This document shows, piece by piece, positions 46,301 to 58,594 of a stretch of DNA of 64,000 nucleotides; position 1 is the first letter of the stretch; every line of letters starts with the position of its first letter. The translations under genes and the position numbers were made by a program. The stretch is from assembly GCA_000827205.1 (NCBI GenBank), contig KN832564.1, forward strand, positions 662,579 to 726,578, in the 5' to 3' direction. Under the pieces are notes generated by a model that ran no database searches, was not told where the DNA came from, and worked only from the letters and a program-made list of their open reading frames with translations. Source of the DNA: Plicaturopsis crispa FD-325 SS-3. Lineage: Eukaryota > Basidiomycota > Agaricomycetes > Amylocorticiales > Amylocorticiaceae.

Positions 46301-47881
46301 GATCGACTCCGGTTCCTCGTGGTATTCCTCGATTTCGTCTTCGAGGGGGATGCCCGGGGCAGGAGCAGATGGGGCGTCTGGCAGGACAGACACTGGTGGC
46401 TCTTGGACAGCCGGAACTTCGTCGGCAGGCACAGACTCGTTGTCGATCGGAGCACCCGACTCGGAGAGTTCGTTCTTGCTCTCTTGCTCTACTGGCTGCT
46501 CCACCGCAGGTGCAACCTCTGTCGTCGCTTCCTCTGGAGACTTGTCAGCGCTAGTGACGTTCCCCGGAAGAGACAGATCTTCATCTGGATCAGCTGAGTC
46601 GTCGACCTGCCCGATTTCTTCCTGTCTGTCTCCAATCTTCTCTTGTTGATCTGGCGAAGGAATAGCTGTCTCGGCTAGTGCACCCTCTTTGGCACCCTCA
46701 GCGGATTCACTAGTCTCCTGTTCAGCGGCGGGGGCAGGGCTTTCCGTGACCTCCTCGGCAACAATTGGAGGAGGCGCAGGCGACGGCGACGGCGATTTGC
46801 CTGCTTTCTTACGCGGCGGGCCGGCCCTACGCGGGACTGCGGGGACGGGCATGGACGCAGGGGAGCGGGAGGGTTGCGTAGTCGTAGAATCTGCAGAAAG
46901 AAGCGACGTCGCTGAGTCTTTACGGAATGAGGCCGCATCCGCACCAGCGAAATAATCTACGCCACATTCTGAGGAAAAGAACAGCATGGCGCTATGGATG
47001 GGACTTACCAGGTGTCGTGTATGACGGTTCGTCTCGATTCGACGTATTAATCTCTGGTGTGGCCACGGGGGATGATTGTGCAGGCGGTTCTAAGTGACGG
47101 AGATGTCAATGATTGGTTATGGTCATGACTTAGACGACTGACCTATTGGTCCGGATTGCACCGACTTGGTATCGTCCTCCTTCGGCGTCTCCTTCTTCAC
47201 TGGGGGCTTCTTGCCAAATACAGGAGGAGCCATTCCAACGCGAGCGCCTCCAAGACGTGCCATACGCGCTGCAATAGCTGCGCGACGTTGCCTTTCCTCC
47301 TCTTCTGGGTCTGCCTCAGCAGGCTCTTCTCCTCCCTCTATCTCTGCCTCGCCCGACGCCTCAGGTACAGGAGATCCTCCAGATCCAGGGGCTTGGATAA
47401 GTGGAGGCTCCTCGGATGAGGGTGATTTAGCAGCACTAGCCTGCAAAGGCGGCGACTTCACGGACTCGCTCCCAGCCAAAGCCTCGTCCGAGGCAGGTGA
47501 AGTAACTCGTGGGGGCGGCTTCCATTTCGGCCTGTCACCCGCAGGTTTGGGGGGTGGACCTGGCGCGACACCTGCGCCGCCGAATGCGCCCTGCCCGCGA
47601 AGTGCCGCCATGCGCTCTTTAAGGCTCCCACCCTGTCCGATACTTTCTTTCGCGTCGCTCGCGGACATACCGCCGATCCGCCTGTCCTTCTCAGGGGCAT
47701 CGTTCGATCGCGGCGATGAAGGCGGGGAGGGCTGTTTGGGCTTCCAGGTGCCTAATCCACCTGGTTTCGGGCGCGGTGGGGGCGGGCCTGGTGCAGACGA
47801 TGCCGATGGTTTCTCGAAAGCAGCGATTCTGTCGCGCAGAGAACCAAGTTTCGGCTTTGGTGGGGGCGCCTCATCTGCCAT
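43383..47881 (-). CDS. BBC1/AIM3-type actin-patch protein (myosin tail interacting)
   Basis: Long proline-rich cytoskeletal scaffold, about 1,350 residues in some eight exons. The N-terminus, MADEAPPPKPKLGSLRDRIA, has the LRDRIAAFE motif seen in fungal endocytic adaptors. Four copies of a short module are spread along it: AIAARMARLGGARVGMAPP (near 47250), VAERLAKMGGFNPFGAPP (near 46220), IAERMAKLGGIKFGAAPVG (near 44970) and IAAKIANMGGMRFGMLPPG (near 44790), separated by acidic and polyproline stretches that could bind SH3 domains. The C-terminal globular domain (about 43980-43383; AVWGKVGVLIHEAAASLLE, YGYLVYSQVAASVQKRISDI, PGDVVVLSDAKFKGHKGLQS) is the BBC1/AIM3 cysteine-proteinase-like fold. 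No SH3 domain is visible, unlike yeast Bbc1. It would act at cortical actin patches with type I myosin; that role is taken from the family. Confidence 0.8.
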
Positions 47882-48413
47882 GTTCGCTCTGTTTTTTTGC
47901 AGATGTAGTGGAGAAAAGGAAAGAGTAGTCGACTGCCAATCTGCAAGGCGAACGCGTTGCTCTGATGCTATATCGGACCTCGGAAGTAGTTCCGTTTATA
48001 CAGAACCACGGTCAAGTCAACAGCTCGCCATCGCTGCCAACGACAACGACGAGATTTCTTCATCTTCCCGGACCTCAAGCTTGAAACTCAGAGTCTCAGC
48101 TGGTGACTGCACAATCAGAAAATCTAGCGGTGTCTATGTATGCTTCGACATGGGCGAACTCGAAAGACTTTGGAACTGGTCATTTTACCGTCATTGACTC
48201 CATCAGCTTGACATCAGCCAGGGACCAGTCGCTGGCAGTCGTCTATGTTTCGACTCTCGTACACCCGGCTTCAGCTTGCCAAGTTCTACTTTATGCGTAG
48301 TCCGTGCTCAGCCGTTCCCTCTGCATGTGTTTTCCCGGGTTCCCCCAACGAGTATAATATCCTGTGTTTGAGAGAGCAAGATTGCCCCCAATCGAACTCG
48401 CCATTTCACGGTC
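47882..48413. other. Divergent promoter region, BBC1-like / alpha-beta hydrolase
   Basis: No gene-like frame and no obvious TATA. Confidence 0.4.
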
Positions 48414-49978
48414 ATGATAGGCCAAAGCTTGCCCGTCTACCTTTTCTTGAGGGTGGTCATCTTCGCCTTTCGTTCTGTCGCCCTCGTCTCCTTCGTGTAT
48501 ATATTGTTCAGACGCCTACAAGGACAACTCTCCGGCCCCCCGTCATGGCTCGGAGTCCTCGACCTCTACGCCGCCCTTGAACTTGCGTTTTATCTCTTCA
48601 TCTACTTGCCGCGACAGGTCTATCTCCAAAAGGCGAGACAACTTACAATCACATTGGATCGTACTGATCGCGTGCGTCGCTATTCAGGCAGCCGTGCATC
48701 CCACACCTATATTAGACCGAGCCGCACGGGAAGCACTTTTCGAAAGATGCCGCCAGAGCGTCAAGCACGACAAAGGCTACCCGACGCAGTGGTTTATTGG
48801 CTCTGATATAAGGAGGGGAAACCTACGCGACTGGCTTCTATGGTCTTTCTTCTCGGCCAAGCCAGATCAAGCGGATCAGGAATGGGACGAAGAGCTGAAT
48901 GCCTACGCGGCCAAAATTGAGGCGCTGCTCGGTAAGAAACTGGACGACGGGTTTGGGGAAGATACCCGCAGTATGCGATTGACGTTTGACCCCGTGGTGA
49001 TGTTATACAGGCCCTTTGCATGGTACATGGTGAGTTTTGTGACTTTCATCTGCATGTGTTGTCTGGAGCTCATCACTTGTCTCGTAGATTGTAGGCGGCA
49101 TCGACTTCTATGCATCAATGCGTATGCATTACCTCGGATTCCGTCACTATGCCCCCTCAAAGTGGCTTCAGGTTTTCCCTCCCCGTCCGTGGACGGTTCT
49201 GACTTCGAATAAATCCGTCGACCTACATATGCCATACTGGTATCGTGAACACACCTCCAAAGACAAACTGCCGATTCTGTTTATTCATGGCATCGGAATC
49301 GGGTTCTGGCCATACCTTCCATTTCTCAAGGAGCTCGTAGCACAGGACCCGGAGGTGGGTATCCTCGCAGTCGAAATCCTCTCAGTCAGTATGCATATGA
49401 CTGCGCCTCCCCTCCCATCCGAAGAGACCTGTATCGCGATCACGCGCATACTAGATTCTCTCGCTCTCCCACGCGTTGTTGTATGCTCCCATTCCTACGG
49501 CACAGTGATTACTACGCACATGTTGCACTCTCCCGCGCTCGCCCCGCGCATCGCCTCGATTCTCTTCGTCGACCCTATCCCCTTCCTCCTGCACCTCCCG
49601 AACGTCGCGCACAACTTCGTCTACCGCAAGCCGTACAACTCCACGGAATGGGTGCTGTGGTACTTCGCCAGCCGCGACCCGGATATCTCGCGCGCGCTGT
49701 CACGCCATTTCTTTTGGGCGGAGAACATCCTATGGAAGGAAGAGCTCGAGGACAGGCCGGGGCGCGTGGCGGTCGCGCTGAGCGGCGCTGACCAGATCGT
49801 GCACGCGGAGGCGGTGCGGAAATATCTGACCGCAGAGGAAGACGCGAAGTCGAATTGGACCGGAGATAAACTAGAGGTGCTATTCTATCCAACATTGGAC
49901 CATGCGGACATCTTCGATGCCGCGGAGCGCAGGGAGCCCCTTCTCGATGCCTTACGAAGATTCGTTCAGGACACTTAG
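48414..49978 (+). CDS. Membrane-anchored alpha/beta hydrolase
   Basis: 478 residues in three exons (48414-48617, 48688-49029, 49088-49978). The first 60 residues hold two hydrophobic spans (LPVYLFLRVVIFAFRSVALV and YAALELAFYLFIYLP), so the protein is probably in the ER or another membrane. A helical middle section (HPTPILDRAAREALFERC to FDPVVMLYRPFAWYM) is typical of a fungal family. The hydrolase core follows: LPILFIHGIGIGFWPYL (oxyanion HG), nucleophile elbow VVCSHSYGTV (Ser), FVDPIPFLL, and YPTLDHADIFD, where the catalytic His is expected; an acid lies in ALSGADQIVHA. Substrate unknown; lipase or esterase activity is likely from the fold only. Confidence 0.82.
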
Positions 49979-50984
49979 ATCCTCATTATCAATAGACACG
50001 GAAAGTATAGACTGACTAGAATGACTTGAAGTTGTATACCTACCCCGATCGACCTAGGCTTGACCTTTCCACTGTACTCGCTTCCTCGCGGTTTCTCGAT
50101 CGCTCTGCAACTTTCAACTATCAACCATTCACTAGTACTGACTCGGCACTTGCACTTGAAGTATTAGTACGTCGTACGTGACATCCACTCTCATTTTCGA
50201 ATCCGGCTTATATCGCAAACTCGGAAAGTGCCATAACCTAATCCTGTAACATGGTACCCGGTACGTACATATGAACTCCGCATAAGTAATCCACTGCCTG
50301 GTCAAGTTGCACAAGGCCACTCGCTGTCGTAGTCAGGCTCAAGTCATGATCATATCCAAGAATGGCACCGACATCTCACAAACTCCTACGAACCGGTAGT
50401 ACCATGCCGGTGCCGTGCCCAACCCTCAGGATTCTCCTCCTAATCAACAAGTCGAGACGAATCGAAAGCTACGGCGAATGGCGTGATTAGGTATGGGGCT
50501 CTCATACCAGAGTCTCGAAGCTGTCTCCTTTCAGCGTACTTGTCTCCTTGTCTCCTTCCAGCGTCATAGCCCTCGGCCTTCAAGGCCAACTTGTGAGTGT
50601 GCACGTCTATACTTCCTTTCGGCAGCGCACTGACGCGTCCAATTAATTTTCTAGTGTAACCCCGAGTGCGACTTTCCCAGCAAAGCAGGCCAGGTGCACT
50701 CATGCCCTTCCATAACCTTACGGCACAACTCTCACTTCGTCATGGGGTGCCGTGAGTCGGAAGGTGACAACACTCGATTTACGCCTTGTACCAGATACAC
50801 ATGGGTAGACCCACCAGCCTCCGAGGACCCACTCTCCCCCGAGTGCATTATTCATGAACTTCTCAGTCTATAGCACCTACTGCTGCTAGGACTGCTGGGA
50901 GATATAAAAGAGGGCTCTTTCTTGTGCAGGTAATGCATTGTCAAAGCATCTGCCAACGACATCGACACATAGACGGATACAAGA
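49979..50984. other. Intergenic stretch with the AKR promoter
   Basis: No gene supported. The last 100 bp carry the TATA box of the aldo-keto reductase. Confidence 0.45.
50903..50910 (+). promoter_or_regulatory. TATA box of the aldo-keto reductase gene
   Basis: TATAAAAG 75 bp before the ATG at 50985, at normal distance for a fungal gene with a short leader. Confidence 0.55.
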
Positions 50985-52499
50985 ATGTCTCTTCCCACAC
51001 GCAAGATCGGCACCCATGATGTCACTGCCATAGGCTACGGCGCGATGGGCATCGCAGGAACGTACGGCGCCGTCGATTCTGACGAGCAGCGTCTCGAGGT
51101 AAGTGTTCATCGCCATCTAACGCGTCGTAGCGCACTTTACCGACGTCTGGTACACCGCGACCAGTTTCTAGATGCCCTGTACGCAAAAGGGTGCACGTTC
51201 TGGGATACCGCCGATATCTACCGCGACTCTGAGGACCTCATCGGAAAGTGGTAAGTACGCCCGTATGATGTCGGTCTTGGGGAAATGATTTACTCATTCC
51301 ACCCCGCGTGCAGGTTCAAACGCACTGGCAAAAGAGCGGATATTTTCCTAGCTACGAAGTTCGGATTTGCCTTCCAATCGGGTAGAGTTATCAACGGTAC
51401 GCCGCAGTACATGCACCAGCAATTCAATAAATCGCTCGAGCGGCTCGGTGTTGATTTCATTGACCTGTACTACCTGCATCGGTGCGTGTGCCGTCTTGTA
51501 CACTCGTAGCGTGCATCGTGACGGTCCTAACGATAGCGTTGCAGAGCTGATTCGACCGTTCCGATCGAGGTATCCGCCACCCTTGTGCGTTCTTAGAGAG
51601 TGCATGCTAATGGTTTGCGAACACTAGATAACGGTCGGAGCTATGACTGAGCTCGTAAAGTACGTCCCGTCGCATGCCTCCGCCGCTAATCTATTACTGA
51701 CGCCAGTGTCGTAGAGCCGGCAAAGTCAAATACCTAGGTCTATCCGAATGCTCCGCCGACACCCTGCGCCGCGCGCACGCCGTGCACCCCATCGCCGCCA
51801 TCCAGGTCGAGTACTCGCCCTTCACGCTCGACATCGAGTACGAGAAGTTCGGGCTCCTCAAGACCGCACGCGAGCTCGGCGTGAAAGTGATTGCATACTC
51901 CCCGCTGGGCCGCGGGCTCTTGACGGGCCGATATGTACGCCATCTAATCGTGTCTCGACGTGTATCGCATGCGGGCTGATCGCAGTTCCCTCCTCGCAGA
52001 AATCTCCGGACGATTTCGAGGAGGGAGATTTTAGGTTGATTGTCCCCAGGTAAGGATTAGCCGCACACCTAGCGCTGTCGTAAACGTTTAAACGATCTTG
52101 ACACTTCCGATCCTAGATACTCAAAGGAAAACTTCCCCAACATTCTCAAACTTGCCGAAGCGCTGAAGGCTATCGGCGAGAAGTACAACGCAACAGCGGG
52201 TCAGGTCGCACTTGCCTGGCTCCTTGCGCAGGGAGACGACGTGATCCCGATTCCTGGAACTAAGAAACTGAAGGTGGGTTTCTCCCAGCTCTGCGATCCT
52301 CTTCGATACTAGTACTGAGGTATGGTCACAGTATCTGGACGAGAACCTCGGCGCTGCTGCACTGAAGCTCTCCGCGGACGATGTCGCTGAAGTGCGTCGG
52401 GTTGCGGAGGCGTCGGACGCTGTACTAGACGGACAGCCGCGGTACCCGCTTTCCCTGGTGGATTGCATGTTTGCTGATACCCCGCCACTTAATGCTTGA
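50985..52499 (+). CDS. Aldo-keto reductase
   Basis: NADPH-dependent aldo-keto reductase (AKR13/YakC-like), a cytosolic TIM barrel of about 340 residues in some nine exons. It opens [17 protein letters not shown]. The catalytic tetrad is present: Asp and Tyr in [15 protein letters not shown], Lys in LATKFGF, His in LYYLHR. Later landmarks: [48 protein letters not shown], and the cofactor end [20 protein letters not shown]. Two very short exons between LHR and AGKVKYLG (encoding ADSTVPIE and [11 protein letters not shown]) splice in frame. The family reduces many aldehydes and ketones; no substrate can be named. Confidence 0.88.
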
Positions 52500-52689
52500 A
52501 CGCCAACGCGTACGCTCGTTCTATTGTCGAAATTGTTGTTTGCAAATGTAATCTAGGAGTATAAATACATAAAGATGTTTCGTGAATTTGGCATGGCCCG
52601 TACACAGCGCGGCTGGCCCTGAGGGCCATCTAGCGAGAAAACGACGACTTCAGAAGTCGACAAGCACCCACATTAGGAGCAATACACCC

Positions 52690-54213
52690 TCAATCCTGAA
52701 GCTTGTGCAACCACAACGGGCCTACAAAGTTATTGGTGCATTTTAGCGACGGCCATTCCAAAGTATCAAAGCTACACATACCGACGGGGTCCTGAATATG
52801 ATGGAATACAGTGGTCCACGCACCAATTACACCAAATGGCGAGCGGACCCCGCCGACCTGGACGCCCTCGCAACTACAGAAGACCAGTGAGCATCCGAAA
52901 GGCATTGCACCATTAAGCACCTTTTACCTCCATATCGCGTTCCCCGCCTGGCCAGCCACCTAGTAGTAGTATCTTCAGCACTCGCAGGTCCAAAGCACGC
53001 GAGTGAGGCTACTTGCAAAATGCCACCGCACTTGATCATCCGGGGTCATCTTGACCCATCCAAACATGGTCGAATGCCCCATCATCTCGCCGACGAAATT
53101 GATCTTTGGGCGTGTCGGGTGTTCTGGATCGTGCTCCGATGATTTGTAGGCGAACTTGATCTCCAGGCTGCGGTACACTTCGGAGAACTCGGGGTCGTCG
53201 AAGAATTCTGGCTTGGGTGCGCCGGTTTCGTCGACCTGGGAGAGTCATGAGCTCGCAAGGAGGAACGCTTAGTTTGAATATATAAACGTACCCCGAAGTT
53301 GTTGAATGCTGCTTTCACGATGATATTAGCTCATATATGCATTATAGTCGTCACAGAACTGACCCAGTAGCTCGCGGTGGTCGCAGAAACAAAACCCACA
53401 CTCCCATGAGCCCGCAACACCCGCCCAATCAGGCTCCGTGTCAAGATCCATCCCCTCGGGAATGACACTCTGCGTAAGCGGCAGGCGCATACAGCTCTGT
53501 GGATCCGTGTACGGTATGTCCTCGTCCAAATCCTCCAGGCGCGCTGCGACGACATGCTGCATGGCCTGGAGCTGGTCCCAGTCTACGCGCCCCCCGCTGT
53601 CGGGTATGAAGGGTCCGAAATCGTTGTTCCAGCCGTAGTAGCGCATGTTGTACACGGCGGCGCGCGAGTGGGAGCGCTTTGCGGCGTCGAGTGGAGTGGT
53701 CCCGTGCAGGGTGTGCAGTCGGGCAAGGGTGTGGAGGTCAGAGGGGGTAGCTGCGCCTGGGGGTTTCGCGTCGAAGAACGCTCCGCTGCTGAGGTGGTCT
53801 GCAGCCCATTTGAGGTTTCTGGACACTGGCTCCCCGGACGGAGATGCGTGTGCTGGGATGTTGCAGATGAACTGCAGTAACGTGTCGACGACGCTACGTC
53901 GTTGGAGCCAGGTGTAGTGATCGGGGTGTGTGAGAACAGTCTGTGCATGAACCAATGCCTGCAGTTCGGATCGCCAGTCAAACTTGAGCTTTGGAGATCT
54001 GGGTATCCCTAGGTAGGATACGCATGTACTTGGGTGGTCGAATGGCTGCAGCAGGTATAGCTCGCGCCATAAGTGATCGTCTGCGGGCTCGTAGATGAGC
54101 GCGCGAAAGCTCCGGGCAGACTGTGCAAAGGACGCAACGTCTTGAAGTCGGTGGTGTAAACAGAGAAGTATCTCCTCGATGATTTCTAGAGGAATGTCAT
54201 AGATGTGAGGCAT
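52690..54213 (-). CDS. F-box protein with a separate C-terminal domain
   Basis: About 430 residues in five or six exons. The F-box is at the start (MPHIYDIPLEIIEEILLCLH, SFAQSARSFRALIYEPADD, LWRELYLLQPFD). A helical middle region follows, then a conserved C-terminal section spread over small exons: GFCFCDHRELL, FFDDPEFSEVYRSLEIKF, INFVGEMMGHSTMFGWVKMT, DDQVRWHF / VAGQAGNAIW, CEGVQVGGVRSPFGVIGAWT and VGPLWLHKLQD. The exon ending RWHF is followed by a GC donor (GCAAGT). I use the ATG at 54213; longer readings start at a GTG. It differs from the other F-box families in the window and resembles a more conserved fungal type. SCF adaptor by domain; substrate unknown. Confidence 0.78.
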
Positions 54214-55166
54214 TGTCGTCGTCGGCACCCGCGAGAGTGTGAACGACGTGCATTACCAACCGATATGCGGCGCCGCCGTTTCGGACTCAATTCACAAAAG
54301 GTACGCCGTGCTATCGTTATGCGATCTTATCAAACACGGAGCCAACTTGTTGGTAGGTTGTTGGAAAGTGTACTCGCTAGATTCGTGAGAAGTTGGTTCA
54401 GTTGAACGTTGACGTCGACGAACACTCCTCAACGTACCTCGTCGTACCTACACGTACTGGCTACAGCTTACCTGGTGCTCTTAGTCCTCTTCACTGCACC
54501 CTAAGCGTCGATTTCCAGAGCGGCCGACAGGACCATGTCTTCGGTGAGAGTCGATTGTTAAAAAGTAGCGTGCATCTTGGAAGCGCTGAACAGTCGGCGT
54601 GTTTCCGAGTGTAGTTGACGGTCAACCTCTGCATTTAACAGCACACCAAATGCGAGCCGAGTACAAGCGTCATCGAGACTACTATTCATGAAATATTGTG
54701 CCGTCGTAATGAAACGAGCCTTTGGCAAGTGCTCGTGAATCCGTCGCGATTGGACAAGTTGGCAAGGTCGACCGTCGACGACGGTATGTGATCAGCCACA
54801 GCTGGTATTCATGGACGGGTGCGGATGCAAACTGGATGCAACGGCGAACGCGGCTGTCTCTCAATCTGCAGCCAGCATCGAATCAGACCTCCTCGACGAT
54901 CTGCCTCGCCCATCTCGCCGGCACCCTACCTTCTGAAGAATAGTCCAGGTTTTTCCTCAGTCCCGCTCAATTGCAAGCAGACGCTAGAATTCTCGAGACC
55001 GCTGTGTCTGTGTCGCTTTACACGAGGCTCGCTTCAACTTCAACCATACTCTCGAACTCGCTCGCATCGTGGTGTGGCATTACACCTCCTCGACGGCGCT
55101 CAGGCTCTCGCGATACAAACATCTTTTATCAACGGGCGTTCTATCACACGGTCGCTCTCGTATTGA
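54214..55166. other. Divergent promoter region, F-box / HMG-box genes
   Basis: Short plus-strand frames here have no domain and probably belong to the HMG gene's leader. No motif I would defend. Confidence 0.45.
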
Positions 55167-56646
55167 ATGGACTTCAGCGACGGTACCGATCGCTATCCCG
55201 TAGCGGGCCCACCATCACCCGGGGAACATACTTCGACCAATCCCTCGGTTGGCTCAATAACCAAAGATGCTCAGTCTCTGTCGGTGCCTAAAAGTACCCC
55301 TCATTCGAACATATTAGGTCTGTAAACTATCTTTTCTACTTCTAGTTGAAAAACTGACTTTCGATGCAGCGAACGACATCGCCGCCCTCACTGCGCAGAC
55401 GCTGCACGCCGATGGAACACCGAAGCGCCCGATGAACGCTTTCATGATCTTTGCGCGGAAAAGGCGCCCGCAGGTCGCTGAAGGAAACGAGTCCCTGCGC
55501 ACGGGAGATATCAGCAAAATTTTGAGCAAAGAATGGGGCACCATGCCTGCGGTAAGTCTCATGTCTCGTCCATATGTGCCACGCGGAAATCCTGACATAT
55601 TTTCGATTATGCATTCGCAGACCGACAAGCAGTTTTATTTCGACCAGGCGAAGATTCTGAAGGACAACTTTGATGCGAGATACCCCGACTATGTGTATCG
55701 GCGACGGCCCAACAACTTTCGCAAGAAGCGAGCCACGAATGACGGTATAACAATGGACAACTCAGATACTGGCGACGACATGCCTGGCATGGATCCTTCC
55801 CCTCTTAGAGGCGAACACCCAGAAGACGCGCTTGCAAGCCATTCAATGTGGCCCCCTCCATTTCCCAGACGCAATAGCAACGTTCTGCCTGCAGCCGCGG
55901 GATCGCCCTATGGTCTCTACGCGCCCTCTCCAGGAGTCTCGCGTCCCCGCAGCAAATCAAACGTCCTCTACCACGGCCCTTCCATGGGCGCATCTCCCGC
56001 TCGGTCCTCGTACATCTCCGTCGTGCATCCTCCTTCCCAGGACCTGGACCTCACCCCAACTCCGCAGAACTACTACTCCGAACAGTCCGCTGCCTATCCG
56101 TGGAACTGGGAGCACGACAGAGTCGATCGATCGCACCTCGGGCCTCGAGAGTGGCAGGAACGGAACCCGCCCCGCCCGCAAGCCTCTACGTCGGGAAACA
56201 ACGCGGATGCATCGCAGTCGTATCCCATTGGCCAGCGCCCGCGCGACTACACCTCCGGAGTCCCTGACTGGGATTTGACAGTCTCGCACAGCGCACCCGG
56301 TCCTGCCTCCCGTTTTCTTGGATACGACCTCCCGATCATGAATACGCCGTTCTATCCGAGCGAGTCCTCGCTCTCGTCGGACTACTCTAGCTCGGCAGCC
56401 TCCTCGACGTCGCATTCGAGCCGCTCTCAGTACGACTTGTACGACCACTTTGCACCCTCGCCGTCGTCTGATACGTCTCTGTACTCCTCTTCTCCCGAAA
56501 CGAAACGGGATAATGCTATGGCGTTTCAGCAGTCGTTTTTGCCGCACTCTGGCTCCGAGGTGTATATATCGCCCCAGTCATCGCCCACGCTGCTACGTCA
56601 CAGTCCCGACTCGGAGATATACGAGTATGACTTTGAAAGGCGCTGA
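55167..56646 (+). CDS. HMG-box (SOX/MATA type) transcription regulator
   Basis: 452 residues in three exons (55167-55317, 55370-55551, 55621-56646). After about 70 residues of Ser/Pro-rich leader comes one HMG box: GTPKRPMNAFMIFARKRRPQ, SLRTGDISKILSKEWGTM / TDKQFYFDQAKILKDNF, ending YPDYVYRRRPNNFRKKR. The RPMNAFM and YPDYVYRRR ends mark the sequence-specific SOX/MATA class rather than abundant chromatin HMGs. The remaining 300 residues are low-complexity (Ser, Pro, Tyr, Gln) and probably an activation region. The intron inside the box, after GTM-PA, is in phase. Fungal relatives control mating, fruiting or stress; which applies here cannot be told. Confidence 0.88.
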
Positions 56647-57966
56647 GATTATCATCCGCATATAGATGGACCGTAGCTTGGTGTTTCTCTGTAGATTTCC
56701 TGGCGTCTTTCCCTTTCAGCCATGGACTCGTCGATACCCTGGCATTTTTTATTCCCGTACCAATAGATCCACGTGTATCATGTTTCCCTGTTGTAACGGT
56801 GTATGGTGTAGCGTAATTGTCATCTTCAATAATATCGTGGCTATGGGCATCCTTCCTTCTTACCAGGCATTGTGGCGCCGGGGGCATGGTCGTGGGAAAA
56901 TATCAGAATGTAGCGATGGCACCTTTTCTCTCGCCAAATTCCAGGTTGTCAACACCGTTCCGCAACCAGGATTTTGTATCGCCTTTTTCCTTCATGCAAC
57001 AACATAACGCAACGCATATCAGCCGGACACCGTCTTGAAACGCATGCACGCGTACGGCGTACGTATGGTCGAACGAGGACAGGTGGCGCAGGATGGCACG
57101 ACATTTCCGCACATACCGCTCGTTGGCGCCGCTGACCGGGTTTCGCGCCTACTATCCATGAGCACCAAGTACTCAGTGCGCATGATCCTTCCAGTTCTAC
57201 GAGGCTTCGGGACCGCGCTCGAATTTCAATGCGCCAGGCGCCTCTGTCATTGTCAACCAATGCCATGGTGCTACAAGGCGGTCATGCGCGTCAGCGTCGT
57301 TCCTCTCTCCCTTAATTTGCGGAGTCTTCCATATGCACAGCATTGTGGGGGCCAGCAATTTTCATACAGCGTCGTGTGCTGCATCAGTACTATGTTTCCG
57401 TATGTGGCCTGTGCATCTTCGCTGGACTTTGTTGATCCGTCGATCACCAACCAATTAATCTTTCCATGCACTAGCCGACCCCCTGCCCACCTTTCCATCC
57501 TCCGATTCTTTTGCTGAACATCGGCCCCATGACCCTCCGTTTCTCGATGGGTGGCTGTCGTGGCTCATTGATGCCTTACATTCACGAATTGTATAGGATC
57601 TCATCCTCCTCGCCAGTCCAAAGCCTTTCCCGGTGGTGCCCTAATTCCCTTGGCACACATGGTATAAAAGATACAATTCAATATGTCTGGCCCAACAGTT
57701 CATCCACATCCTGGATCTTTGCCCTCCCCACGTCATCGATCAGCCCAACTAATCGCCCTCGATCACAGTATATAACATCGTCGGTGCGTGTTTCTAAATC
57801 TTCAGCAGCGCTCCTTCACGACTTTCGCAGTTACTTTTCTCTCTCTTTCTCTCTCTTTCTCGGTACTGGTTTACCTTATTCCAAAATAATATCCACTCTT
57901 TCACGACCTTCACTCTTTCAATTAATCCTTTTAACGAAACCCTCCCCTTACGCCATCCATATCAAC
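56647..57966. other. Long intergenic stretch upstream of the secreted repeat protein
   Basis: No supported gene. Two TATA-like sites (57663-57670 TATAAAAG, 57769-57775 TATATAA) precede a CT-rich tract (about 57838-57862) that looks like a fungal core promoter and leader of the 57967 gene. Confidence 0.45.
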
Positions 57967-58594
57967 ATGATCTTCCCTTCGAGCACCCTCCTCGCCGCAA
58001 CCCTCGCCATCACCTTGGTATCCCCCGCGTTCGCCGCACCGTACGTTCGCTCGTCGGGCTCATAAAACCGCGTGATTACTTACCGGATCTTCACGCAGTA
58101 TCAGGATCCGCTCGCCGGCCGCCGTCTCTCGCGCGCTCAAAGCACGCGTCGTCAGTGCTAAGGGTGGAGCTGCCGCGCCCAAGCCCAAGGGCGCGTCGCC
58201 AATTGGGAGTGGTATCGCGGACGAGGTCGTCGATGCCGCGGGCAGCGCGTCGGAGGACGCTGTCACCGCGGGCATCCAGGCTGTCCAAGGATTATTCGGC
58301 GCTCCCGTCCAGGCGCGTGCGTCCACCGGTGGAAGGAAAACTACCGCGCCCAAAATTGCCCCCGCCAAGGGCCCATCTCCCATAGGAAGCGGTATTGCGG
58401 ACGAGGTCGTCGATGCCGCGGGCAGTGCCTCTGAAGACGCTGTCACCGCGGGCATCCAGGCCGTCCAGGGAGTCTTCGGCGCTCCCGTCCAGGCGCGCGC
58501 ATCCGGTGAGGCTAGCAATGTAGCGGTTACGCGGGGTATCCAGACTCTGGAGAGTTTGCTCCGCCGCGTTTTGGAGCTCGAGGGGCTGAACTAG
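57967..58594 (+). CDS. Small secreted protein made of two 60-residue repeats
   Basis: 189 residues, two exons (57967-58040, 58099-58594). Residues 1-24 are a clear signal peptide (hydrophobic LLAATLAITLVSPAFA, cleavage near AFA-AP). A basic stretch follows, then two direct repeats: SPIGSGIADEVVDAAGSASE, DAVTAGIQAVQGLFGAPVQA and RAS appear twice with two or three changes, joined by a basic TGGRKTTAPKIAPAKG linker. A diverged third unit start (VTRGIQTLESLLRRVLELEG) ends the protein. The repeats predict amphipathic helices. No cysteines and no dibasic KR sites, so it is not a typical effector or Kex2 precursor. I know no family. The DNA repeat unit is 180 bp. Confidence 0.75.
58185..58500. repeat. 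Two-copy 180 bp direct repeat in the secreted protein gene
   Basis: Copies at about 58188-58322 and 58368-58502 share long identical blocks (GCGGACGAGGTCGTCGATGC among them), with mostly synonymous differences, which points to duplication followed by selection or gene conversion. Confidence 0.8.

Noticed and set aside
47166-48197. 343-codon plus-strand open frame
   Set aside because: Antisense to the first exon of the BBC1-like gene; Gly/Ser-rich text is the mirror of its Pro-rich code.
58060-58518. 152-codon minus-strand frame with repeats
   Set aside because: Antisense of the secreted repeat protein; the sense frame has a signal peptide and a spliced start.
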